From NCBI RefSeq assembly GCF_001418105.1, contig NZ_LIQI01000022.1, positions 248,001 through 312,000 on the forward strand: 64,000 nucleotides of DNA. Reading direction: 5' to 3'. The first letter of the stretch is position 1; every line of letters begins with the position of its first letter. Position numbers and translations under genes: made by a program. The notes beneath the pieces are model-generated. The model saw only the letters and a program-made list of their open reading frames with translations. It had not been told where the DNA came from and searched no databases. Positions 37,354 through 45,068 of the stretch are shown piece by piece. This DNA comes from Lacinutrix himadriensis (GTDB taxonomy: Bacteria; Bacteroidota; Bacteroidia; Flavobacteriales; Flavobacteriaceae).

Positions 37354-38214
37354 ATGCATAGATTTAACGGAACGTTAATTCCTATAGGAGGAAATGAAGA
37401 CAAAGGAATTGAAGAAAGTGAACAATACACGCTAGAGTTTATAAGCGAAGGTATTTTGTTTCATGTAGTTAAAGAAGCTGGTGGCATCGACGCTAATATT
37501 GTTGTGATACCTACGGCATCTAGTATCCCTGTAGAAGTTGGTGAGAATTACATGGAAGCGTTTACCACTTTAGGTTGTAAAAATGTTACCATTTTAGACA
37601 TTAGAAGCAAAGAAGACTCTGAAAAACAAGCATCTATAGATTTAATTAAAACTGCCAATTGCGTGATGTTTTCTGGCGGAGATCAATCTAAAATCACCGA
37701 TAAAATTGGAGGTACTGCCATACATGAAATCTTGGTAGATCGCTATAAAAATGAAGCTGGTTTTGTTATTGCCGGTACCAGTGCTGGAGCAATGATGATG
37801 TCTCAAGAAATGATTGCTGGAGGAAGTGCTTCTGAAGCATTTATTAAAGGAGCAGTTACAATGTATAAAGGATTAGCTTTAATCCCAGAATTAATTATCG
37901 ACACCCATTTTATCAAAAGAGGTCGTTTCGGACGCATATCGGAAGCTGTTGCACAATTTCCAAAGCTTGTCGGACTTGGTTTAGCAGAAGACACCGGACT
38001 TATCATTAAAAATGGTATGCTAGAAGTTATCGGTTCTGGAATGGTTATTATTTTTGACGGAAGAAAGCTTAAACACAATAACCACAAGGTTTTAAAAGAA
38101 GGCACACCAATGTCTCTAACCAATTTAAAAACGCATATTCTATCTAATGGAGACCGTTTTAATATTGAAAACAAAGAAGTAGAAGTGCTACCAATGGAAG
38201 CTCCTTTTATCTGA
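37354..38214 (+). CDS. cphB: Cyanophycinase
   Basis: 286 aa, peptidase family S51. The nucleophile Ser143 is in AGTSAGAMMMS. GGDQSKI (109-115) and DTHFIKRGRFGRISEAV supply other family residues of the active site, and GLGLAEDTGLII follows. It is an intracellular exopeptidase that cuts cyanophycin to beta-Asp-Arg dipeptides. No signal peptide is visible, in line with an internal storage polymer. It is divergent from cphA. The isoaspartyl peptidase gene at 39846-40775 would finish the breakdown. Confidence 0.94.
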   Translation: MHRFNGTLIPIGGNEDKGIEESEQYTLEFISEGILFHVVKEAGGIDANIVVIPTASSIPVEVGENYMEAFTTLGCKNVTILDIRSKEDSEKQASIDLIKTANCVMFSGGDQSKITDKIGGTAIHEILVDRYKNEAGFVIAGTSAGAMMMSQEMIAGGSASEAFIKGAVTMYKGLALIPELIIDTHFIKRGRFGRISEAVAQFPKLVGLGLAEDTGLIIKNGMLEVIGSGMVIIFDGRKLKHNNHKVLKEGTPMSLTNLKTHILSNGDRFNIENKEVEVLPMEAPFI

Positions 38215-38274
38215 ACTCCTACGCTTGTAGAAGCTTAATATTTTCTGATTATCTAATGAAGTTTTAATGAAAGA

Positions 38275-38336
38275 CCTGGTTAGCCAACCGAAGTTTTAAC
38301 GAAGGCCTGGTTAGCCAACCGAAGTTTTAACGAAGG
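38275..38336. repeat. Short tandem repeat, period 31, two copies
   Basis: Two 31-base units beginning at 38275 and 38306, with the palindromic core GGTTAGCCAACC followed by GAAGTTTTAACGAAGG. A degenerate partial unit precedes them. It is the first of several repeat types filling 38220-39845. Confidence 0.75.
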
Positions 38337-38359
38337 TTGGGCGTTACCTTTTGCGCATA

Positions 38360-38386
38360 CCTACAAGGTTAAAAAAACCTCGCAGG
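38360..38386. repeat. Hairpin downstream of cyanophycinase
   Basis: CCTACAAGGTT and AACCTCGCAGG pair around a run of A. It could end the cphB transcript but has no following T run; a second stem AAGGAT/ATCCTT lies at 38434-38454. Confidence 0.4.
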
Positions 38387-38726
38387 ATCACAAAACGTCA
38401 GGCTATTCACTATATCTTTTTATGAAAAATAAAAAGGATGCCGTTGCTATCCTTAACGCAAAAAACCACAGCTTTGTCACTTCGAGTGATTTGTGAAGCA
38501 TGAGCAAATTGTATCGAGAAGTCAACACAAATAGTTCTCGATACAATGCTCCTTGGGTCGCATCACTCGAACTGACAATGCGGTCAATGAAAATTATAGT
38601 TTTGTCACTTCGAGTGATTTGTGAAGCATGAGCAAATTGTATCGAGAAGCGCTTATTTTAAAAGACTAAAATGCAGTAGATGGAACTACCAAATAGTTCT
38701 CGATACAAAATTGCAAAAAAGCAATT

Positions 38727-39074
38727 TTGTATCGAGAAGCCAACCTTTTTTATTAACTTTAAACATGAAAACATATTACGTTTACATACTAGAGTGTTCC
38801 GATAAAAGCTACTACACAGGATTTAGCTCCAGATTGAATGTTAGAATTATAGAGCATAAAACAGGCAAATATCCAGATTGTTATACGTTTAATAGAAGAC
38901 CAATCAAATTAGTTTTTCATACCGAGTTTACAAACCCAAATCACGCTATCGCTTCAGAAAAACAAATTAAGAAATGGTCCAGAGCTAAAAAAGAGGCTTT
39001 AATAAATAATGCATTTGAAAAACTGCCTAATCTTTCTAAAAAGAAGTTTGATAATAGATAGGTTCTCGATACAA
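38727..39074 (+). mobile_element. Possible nuclease-bearing element bounded by inverted repeats
   Basis: TTGTATCGAGAAGCC at 38727-38741 and GGTTCTCGATACAA at 39061-39074 are inverted copies that closely flank the GIY-YIG gene; the right copy even includes the last base of its stop codon. Outside them are the outer arms of a long repeat unit (38602 and 39093-39109). So the gene looks inserted in, or native to, a palindromic repeat that also exists without the gene five times just downstream. Mobility is an inference. Confidence 0.5.
38765..39061 (+). CDS. GIY-YIG nuclease family protein
   Basis: 98 aa from the ATG at 38765. The frame is open from 38621, but the extra part is repeat DNA and is rejected as coding. 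It has the GIY-YIG core: YYVYILECSDKSYYTGF (Tyr-Val-Tyr ... Tyr-Tyr-Thr-Gly), Arg in LNVRIIEHKTG, and the later EKQIKKWSRAKKEALI with the catalytic Glu. A basic Lys-rich tail follows. Length and motifs match the single-domain YhbQ/UPF0213-like group. The family cuts DNA in a metal-dependent manner; small stand-alone members are poorly understood. It is embedded in the palindromic repeat array between cyanophycinase and isoaspartyl peptidase, which suggests a tie to the repeats and not to cyanophycin. Confidence 0.82.
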   Translation: MKTYYVYILECSDKSYYTGFSSRLNVRIIEHKTGKYPDCYTFNRRPIKLVFHTEFTNPNHAIASEKQIKKWSRAKKEALINNAFEKLPNLSKKKFDNR

Positions 39075-39845
39075 TTTCGATAAAAAATCGAAATCACTCG
39101 AACTGACAATGAAGTTCCATTAAAATTCTAGCCTTGTCACTTCGAGTGATTTGTGAAGCATGAGCAAATGGTATCAAGAAGCGCTTATTTTAAAAAGACT
39201 ACAATGCAGTAGATGGAACTACCAAGTAGTTCTCGATACAAAATTGCAAAAAAGCAATTTCACTCGAACTGACAATGAGGTCTAATAAAAACCAAAGTTT
39301 TGTCACTTCGAGTGATTTTTGAAGCATGAGCAAATTGTATCGAGAAGCGCTTATTTTAAAAAGACTACAATGCAGTAGATGGAACTACCAAATAGTTCTC
39401 GATACAAAATTGCAAAAAAGCAATTTCACTCGAACTGACAATGAGGTCCAATGAAAATTACAGTTTTGTCACTTCGAGTGATTTGCGAAGCATGAGCAAA
39501 TTGTATCGAGAAGCGCTTATTTTAAAAAGACTACAATGCAGTAGATGGAACTACCAAATAGTTCTCGATACAAAATTGCCGTAAAGCAATTTCACTCGAA
39601 CTGACAATGCGATCTAATGAAAATTCTAGTTTTGTCACTTCGAGTGATTTGTGAAGCATGAACAAATTGTATCGAGAAGCGCTTATTTTAAAAGACTACA
39701 ATGCAGTAGATGGAACTACCAAATAGTTCTCGATACAAAATTGCAAAAAAGCAATTTCACTCGAACTGACAATGCGATCTAATGAAAATTCTAGTTTTGT
39801 CACTTCGAGTGATTTGTGAAGCATGAACAAATGTATCGAGAAGTC

Positions 39846-40775
39846 TTATTTATAAATAGAAACCTCTTCTGTACCAGTAGAAGATTTACTAGCACGATAC
39901 ATCCCTTCGGTATTAAAAGGCATGGCGATATTCCCTTTGGTATCGACAGCAATTAATCCACCATCACCTTTTATTTCTAAAATACGTTTGTTGATTACTT
40001 CGTTAGCAGCAGCTTCTAAAGACATTTCTTTATGCTCTATTAAACAAGCAACATCATAAGCAACCACACCACGAATAAAAAACTCCCCACTTCCCGTACA
40101 GGATATAGCACAGGTTTTATTATTGGCATAATTTCCAGCGCCAACCATAGGGCTATCGCCTACGCGTCCCCATTTCTTATTGGTCATTCCTCCTGTAGAA
40201 GTTGCAGCAGCAATATTGCCATCCTTATCACAAGCAACGGCACCAACGGTTCCAAATTTAGAATCCTTCTTTTTGGCGTGATCTAATTGAAAACTATCGG
40301 TATCTTTAATTTCTAACCACTGATTATGTCGTAATTCATCGTAAAAATACGATGCATCTTCTAATTTATAATCTAACTCTTTTGCAAACTGCATAGCTCC
40401 TGCACCAGCAAGAAAAACATGTTCGCTTTTTTCCATCACATCACGCGCCAAACGCACCGGGTTTTTAATTCCGGTAATTAAACTAACCGCTCCTGCATTT
40501 AAGGTTTTTCCATCCATGATAGAAGCATCCATTTCATGCGATTCGGTGGCTGTAAAAACGCTTCCTTTTCCCGCATTGAATAATGGGGAATCTTCCAAAA
40601 CAACTACAGCTTTCTCCACAGCTTCGGTTGCCGTTCCATGATTCTCTAGTACTTTATAACCTGCATCTAATGCTAATTGCAAAGCAGCTTTATACTTCGC
40701 TTCTAGTTCCGGAGTCATCATTCCTTTTACTAAAGTTCCTGCTCCACCATGAATGGCAATTGAAAATGTATTCAT
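39846..40775 (-). CDS. iaaA: Isoaspartyl peptidase / plant-type L-asparaginase
   Basis: 309 aa, Ntn-hydrolase family T2. HGGAGTL lies near the N-terminus and PLFNAGKGSVFTATESHEMDASIMDG in the alpha part. The autocleavage site is KFGTVGAVACD, so Thr176 would become the N-terminal nucleophile of the beta subunit. STGGMTNKKWGRVGDSPMVGAGNY follows with the substrate-binding Arg and Asp. It cleaves beta-aspartyl dipeptides (including beta-Asp-Arg made by cyanophycinase) and asparagine. No signal peptide is seen, so it is cytoplasmic. It is close to cphA/cphB but separated by the 1.6-kb repeat region and has its own -7 box. A role in cyanophycin turnover is likely but not proven. Confidence 0.93.
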   Translation of the reverse strand: MNTFSIAIHGGAGTLVKGMMTPELEAKYKAALQLALDAGYKVLENHGTATEAVEKAVVVLEDSPLFNAGKGSVFTATESHEMDASIMDGKTLNAGAVSLITGIKNPVRLARDVMEKSEHVFLAGAGAMQFAKELDYKLEDASYFYDELRHNQWLEIKDTDSFQLDHAKKKDSKFGTVGAVACDKDGNIAAATSTGGMTNKKWGRVGDSPMVGAGNYANNKTCAISCTGSGEFFIRGVVAYDVACLIEHKEMSLEAAANEVINKRILEIKGDGGLIAVDTKGNIAMPFNTEGMYRASKSSTGTEEVSIYK

Positions 40776-40791
40776 CTATAAATATTTTCAG

Positions 40792-40799
40792 CAAAAATA
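40792..40799 (-). promoter_or_regulatory. Candidate -7 box of isoaspartyl peptidase
   Basis: The minus strand reads TATTTTTG, 16 bases before the start codon at 40775. No -33 box is clear. Confidence 0.35.
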
Positions 40800-40903
40800 C
40801 GTAGCAATTTTTTAATAACTTTATTAATAATGAGGTTCTTTAGTTTTTAAAGAAATTGTAATTTGCAGTCGGACTGATTTCTAATTTAAAATCACCATTC
40901 TTT

Positions 40904-40973
40904 TGTCTTCTCGAGCGCAGTCGAGAGGTTAACACCACCCAAAAGAGAGTTCTCGACTGCGCTCGAACAGACA
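40904..40973. repeat. Inverted repeat just upstream of polA
   Basis: TGTCTTCTCGAGCGCAGTCG (40904-40923) and its near-complement ending CTCGAACAGACA form arms of about 23 bases around a 24-base centre. It belongs to the GCGCAGTC family and ends 21 bases before the polA start, so it may be in the polA leader or end a transcript entering from upstream. Confidence 0.8.
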
Positions 40974-40994
40974 AACACTTATACTCAAAATCAA

Positions 40995-43847
40995 ATGTCA
41001 GATAACAAACGTGTATTTCTAGTAGATGCTTTTGCATTAATTTTTCGTGGCTACTATGCCTTCATAAAAAATCCGAGAATCAATTCTAAAGGAGAAGATA
41101 CCTCCGCAATTATGGGTTTTATGAATTCCCTTTTAGACGTTATCAAGCGCGAAAGACCGGATCATTTAGCTGTTTGTTTTGACAAAGGCGGAAGTGCAGA
41201 TCGTGTAGAAATGTTTGAAGCCTATAAAGCCAACAGAGACGAAACTCCGGAAGGTATTAAAACAGCAATCCCATATATCATGGAGATTTTAAAAGCCATG
41301 CATATTCCTATTGTTGTAAAAGCAGGTTTTGAAGCAGATGATATTATAGGAACCTTAGCAAAACAAGCGGAAAAAGAAGGCTACCAAACGTTTATGGTGA
41401 CTCCGGATAAAGATTTCGCGCAATTAGTTAGCGAAAACATATTCATGTACAGACCTATGTTTGGTGGCGGATATGAAACTTGGGGAATTCCGGAAGTACA
41501 AAAGAAATTTGAAGTTACCGATCCGTTACAAGTGATTGACTTTTTAGGAATGATGGGAGATGCCAGTGATAATATTCCTGGACTTCCTGGTGTTGGAGAA
41601 AAAACAGCTAAGAAGTTTTTAGCGGCTTATGGAAGTATGGAAAACCTTTTTGCTAATACGCACGAGCTAAAAGGTAAAATGAAAGAAAAGATTGAAGCCA
41701 ATCAAGAAATTGGTTTACTATCCAAAAAACTAGCAACGATTATGCTAGATGTTCCAGTGACTTTTAATGCGAAAGATTATGAATTAGACCAACCAGATAT
41801 TCCTAAAGTGGTGGAGATATTTCAAGAGTTAGAATTTAGACGATTAATAGATAATTTCACAAAAACATTTAGTTCTGGAGCAGAAGCAACAGCGACAGCT
41901 ACCGATACACCTTCCGTTAAAGCAGTACCAAAAGTAACACCAAAGGAAGCTGAAAGTGCTGGAGCAGGGCAATTCAATTTGTTTGGAGGAGAACCAAATT
42001 CCGCAACAGCGACAACCGAAGATCCTTTAGCAAGAAAAACCATAGCAACCTATTCGCACTTCTACCAAAGTGTAGCACCAGGAATGGCAACCACGCTATT
42101 TATAAAAAACTTAATGAACCAAACTTCGGTGTGTTTTGATACCGAAACTACAGGCTTAAACCCGCTGACTGCCGAGTTAGTCGGAATCGCTTTTTCATGG
42201 GAAATTGGTAAAGGATTTTACTTACCGTTTCCGGAAGACAAACAAGAAGCACAGGCTATCATCGAAGCATTACGATGCTTTTTTGAAGCAGAAAACATAG
42301 AGAAGATTGGTCAGAATTTAAAATACGATATCAAAGTATTAGCCAAATATAACGTGCAAGTGAAAGGGCCGTTATTTGACACCATGATTGCGCATTATTT
42401 GATCAATCCAGACATGCGTCATAATATGGATATATTGGCAGAAACGTACTTAAACTACACGCCAGTTCCTATTACAGAATTGATTGGTAAGAAAGGAAAA
42501 AATCAATTGTCTATGCGTGATGTTCCGTTAGACAAACAAACGGAATATGCTGTGGAGGATGCAGACATCACTTTACAACTAGCAGCACATTTTGAAAAAG
42601 AATTGGGCGAAGCAAATACCAAAAAATTATTTACAGATATCGAAGTGCCTTTAGTGCGCGTGCTAGCTGCCATGGAATTGGAAGGGATTAAATTAGATGT
42701 TCCTTTTTTAAATGGCTTAGCCGAAGACTTAAATAAAGACATTGAAACCTTAGTAGCCAAAATTTACGAGGTTGCAGGTGAAGAGTTCAATATCGCGTCT
42801 CCAAAACAATTAGGAATCATCCTTTTTGAAAAACTAAAACTGGTAGACAAACCGAAAAAGACCAAAACGGGTCAGTATAAAACCGGTGAAGATATCTTAT
42901 CTGCTTTAGCAAAAGAGCATGAAATTATTAGAGATATTTTAGAGTATCGCGGATTAGCAAAACTAAAAAGTACGTACGTGGATGCTTTACCACTTCAGGT
43001 GGAAGAAGCAACAGGCAGAGTGCACACCGATTATATGCAGACCGTTGCAGCAACTGGTCGTTTGAGCAGTAACAATCCGAATTTACAGAATATCCCGATT
43101 CGTACCGAACGCGGACGTCAAGTGCGTAAAGCTTTTATTCCGAGAAATGACGAGTACATTTTATTGGCAGCCGATTATAGCCAAATAGAACTTCGTATTA
43201 TCGCTGCTTTAAGTCAGGAGGAAACCATGATAGAAGCCTTTAAAAACGGTGAAGATATTCACGCTTCTACAGCATCTAAGGTATTTGGTGTTCCGTTAGA
43301 AGAAGTAACCAGAGAACAACGTAGCAATGCCAAAACGGTAAACTTCGGAATTGTGTATGGTGTGTCTGCTTTTGGACTGAGTAACCAAACCGATTTATCG
43401 CGCGGGGAAGCCAAAGAGCTTATTGATACCTATTACGAAACCTACCCGAAGCTTAAAAAATACATGAGCGAACAGGTCGATTTTGCGCGGGATCATGGCT
43501 ATGTAAAAACAGTTTTAGACAGAAGACGTTACCTAAAAGATATTAATAGCGCTAATGCTATTGTTCGTGGTGCTGCAGAGCGTAATGCGGTGAATGCACC
43601 TATTCAAGGTTCTGCTGCAGATATTATTAAAATCGCCATGATTAATATTTATAACAAATTAGAAGCTGGTAATTATAAAACCAAAATGCTTTTACAAGTG
43701 CATGATGAATTGGTTTTTGATGTCTACAAACCAGAATTAGCCGAAATGAAAATTTTGATTAAGACGGAAATGGAGAGTGCTTTTAAAATGGATGTTCCTT
43801 TGGATGTGGAAATGGATATTGGGTTGAATTGGTTGGAGGCGCATTAA
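40995..43847 (+). CDS. polA: DNA polymerase I
   Basis: 950 aa with all three domains. The 5'-3' exonuclease (about 1-290) shows FEADDIIGTLAKQAE, TPDKDFAQL, GDASDNIPGLPGVGEKTA. The 3'-5' proofreading domain (about 340-540) has an intact FDTETTGL and a later DADITLQLA, so proofreading should be active. The polymerase (about 560-950) has NLQNIPIRTERGRQVRKAF, AADYSQIELRI, RSNAKTVNFGIVYG and QVHDELVFDV. It fills gaps in repair and removes Okazaki primers. It is monocistronic, preceded by an inverted repeat and followed after 114 bases by the restriction-modification island. Confidence 0.97.
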   Translation: MSDNKRVFLVDAFALIFRGYYAFIKNPRINSKGEDTSAIMGFMNSLLDVIKRERPDHLAVCFDKGGSADRVEMFEAYKANRDETPEGIKTAIPYIMEILKAMHIPIVVKAGFEADDIIGTLAKQAEKEGYQTFMVTPDKDFAQLVSENIFMYRPMFGGGYETWGIPEVQKKFEVTDPLQVIDFLGMMGDASDNIPGLPGVGEKTAKKFLAAYGSMENLFANTHELKGKMKEKIEANQEIGLLSKKLATIMLDVPVTFNAKDYELDQPDIPKVVEIFQELEFRRLIDNFTKTFSSGAEATATATDTPSVKAVPKVTPKEAESAGAGQFNLFGGEPNSATATTEDPLARKTIATYSHFYQSVAPGMATTLFIKNLMNQTSVCFDTETTGLNPLTAELVGIAFSWEIGKGFYLPFPEDKQEAQAIIEALRCFFEAENIEKIGQNLKYDIKVLAKYNVQVKGPLFDTMIAHYLINPDMRHNMDILAETYLNYTPVPITELIGKKGKNQLSMRDVPLDKQTEYAVEDADITLQLAAHFEKELGEANTKKLFTDIEVPLVRVLAAMELEGIKLDVPFLNGLAEDLNKDIETLVAKIYEVAGEEFNIASPKQLGIILFEKLKLVDKPKKTKTGQYKTGEDILSALAKEHEIIRDILEYRGLAKLKSTYVDALPLQVEEATGRVHTDYMQTVAATGRLSSNNPNLQNIPIRTERGRQVRKAFIPRNDEYILLAADYSQIELRIIAALSQEETMIEAFKNGEDIHASTASKVFGVPLEEVTREQRSNAKTVNFGIVYGVSAFGLSNQTDLSRGEAKELIDTYYETYPKLKKYMSEQVDFARDHGYVKTVLDRRRYLKDINSANAIVRGAAERNAVNAPIQGSAADIIKIAMINIYNKLEAGNYKTKMLLQVHDELVFDVYKPELAEMKILIKTEMESAFKMDVPLDVEMDIGLNWLEAH

Positions 43848-43904
43848 TTAAAATAAAAAATAGCTAAATACGGGAAACCGTAAAACACAATAGTAGTAAT
43901 CGTT

Positions 43905-43912
43905 TATATTTG
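43905..43912 (+). promoter_or_regulatory. Candidate -7 box of the restriction-modification operon
   Basis: TATATTTG is a perfect -7 match, 49 bases before the methyltransferase start codon at 43962. No TTTG is found at the -33 distance, so the promoter may be weak or need a helper. Confidence 0.45.
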
Positions 43913-43961
43913 GAATCAGTAGTTTGATTTCTAAATAAAACGCCGTGATTTTAGAAAAAAA

Positions 43962-45068
43962 ATGAAAGAAAATAAATTTAACTTTATTGACCTTTTTGCA
44001 GGAATTGGTGGTTTCCACATAGCAATGCATGAAAATGGTGGTGAATGTGTGTTTGCATCTGAACTTGATAAATTTGCAAGACAGACTTATGAAGAAAATT
44101 TCAAAAACACATCCCCTGATCTTTTCAAAAACGGTAATTTTAATATTGACATAACAGACCCTGAATTAAATTACGATTCAATACCTGAATTTGATGTTTT
44201 ATGTGGTGGTTTTCCTTGCCAACCATTTTCAAATGCTGGTTTAAAAAAAGGCTTTAATGACACCAGAGGAACTTTGTTTTTTAACATACAAGAAATAATT
44301 CACTCGAAAATAAAAGCTAATAAAAAGGATAATAATGTAAAAATCCCTAAAGTAATTTTATTAGAAAACGTAAAAGGTTTTAAAAACCATGACAAAGGAA
44401 AAACCTTTAAAACTATTGAAAGCGTTTTAAATAAAATGGGATACCAAGTAAGTTCAGAAGTGCTTAATAGTAAATATTTTGGTGTACCTCAGAATAGAGA
44501 AAGAATATTTATAGTCGCTTGGCATAAAAAACAAATAAAAACTAAAGAGTTTAATTTCCCTTTTGGTTTAAATGAAAATGACGAAGTGATTTTTGATAAA
44601 TATGAACGTGAAGAAAAGGCTAAAAAAACAAAACTTGGTGATATTTTGCTAACAAACATACAACTCAAAAAACTTGAATTATTAGCTAATAAAACTTATA
44701 CAATTTCAGAAAAACTTTGGACTGGACATAAACGAAGAAAGGAAGAACATGCAAGAAAAGGAAATGGCTTTGGATATTCTTTATTTAATAAAAAATCGAT
44801 ATACACAAGTACAATTTCTGCAAGATATTATAAAGACGGAAGTGAAATACTAATCGAGCAGAAAAACATTAAAGACAGAGAAGATAGGCCACGTAAATTG
44901 CATCCAATAGAAGCAGCAAGATTACAAGGTTATCCAATTGATGATTGGTATAAAATACCTGTTTCAGATAATCAAGCATACAAACAATTTGGAAACAGTG
45001 TTTCTGTTCCTGTTGTACAAACATTAGCTAGTGAAATTAAAAAACAATTATTAAGCAATGAAAAGTAA
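43962..45068 (+). CDS. DNA (cytosine-5-)-methyltransferase
   Basis: 368 aa. All main m5C motifs are visible: I (FIDLFAGIGGFHIAM), IV (VLCGGFPCQPFSNAG, catalytic Cys86), VI (LLENVKGF), VIII (QNRERIFIVAW) and X (AYKQFGNSVSVPVVQ). The target-recognition region between VIII and X is about 110 residues; its recognition sequence cannot be deduced. The stop overlaps the start of the McrB-like gene by 11 bases, so the three genes form one unit. It would protect host sites from the adjacent nuclease. It is a single methyltransferase, whereas the BsuMI and LlaJI systems use two; a non-palindromic or one-enzyme target is possible. Confidence 0.95.
   Translation: MKENKFNFIDLFAGIGGFHIAMHENGGECVFASELDKFARQTYEENFKNTSPDLFKNGNFNIDITDPELNYDSIPEFDVLCGGFPCQPFSNAGLKKGFNDTRGTLFFNIQEIIHSKIKANKKDNNVKIPKVILLENVKGFKNHDKGKTFKTIESVLNKMGYQVSSEVLNSKYFGVPQNRERIFIVAWHKKQIKTKEFNFPFGLNENDEVIFDKYEREEKAKKTKLGDILLTNIQLKKLELLANKTYTISEKLWTGHKRRKEEHARKGNGFGYSLFNKKSIYTSTISARYYKDGSEILIEQKNIKDREDRPRKLHPIEAARLQGYPIDDWYKIPVSDNQAYKQFGNSVSVPVVQTLASEIKKQLLSNEK

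Larger units (their letters stand above)
38474..39842. repeat. Array of seven long palindromic repeat units
   Basis: Units begin with TTGTCACTTCGAGTG at 38474, 38602, 39134, 39300, 39466, 39632 and 39797. The last four steps are 165-166 bases. A typical unit reads TTGTCACTTCGAGTG, then TGTATCGAGAAG, a central ATGCAGTAGATGGAACTACC, TTCTCGATACA, then CACTCGAACTGACAATG. The outer and inner segments are complementary, so each unit can fold into one long hairpin. The second unit is split by the GIY-YIG gene (38765-39061). The seventh is cut off by the end of the isoaspartyl peptidase gene. Related single copies occur elsewhere (50730-50841). Confidence 0.9.

Noticed and set aside
38621-38764. Longer N-terminus for the GIY-YIG protein
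   Set aside because: The frame is open, but these bases are repeat DNA shared with other units, and the conserved domain starts exactly at the ATG at 38765.
38474-39842. CRISPR-like array
   Set aside because: Units are about 165 bases and the whole unit is conserved, with no unique spacers and no cas genes; it is a tandem palindromic repeat.
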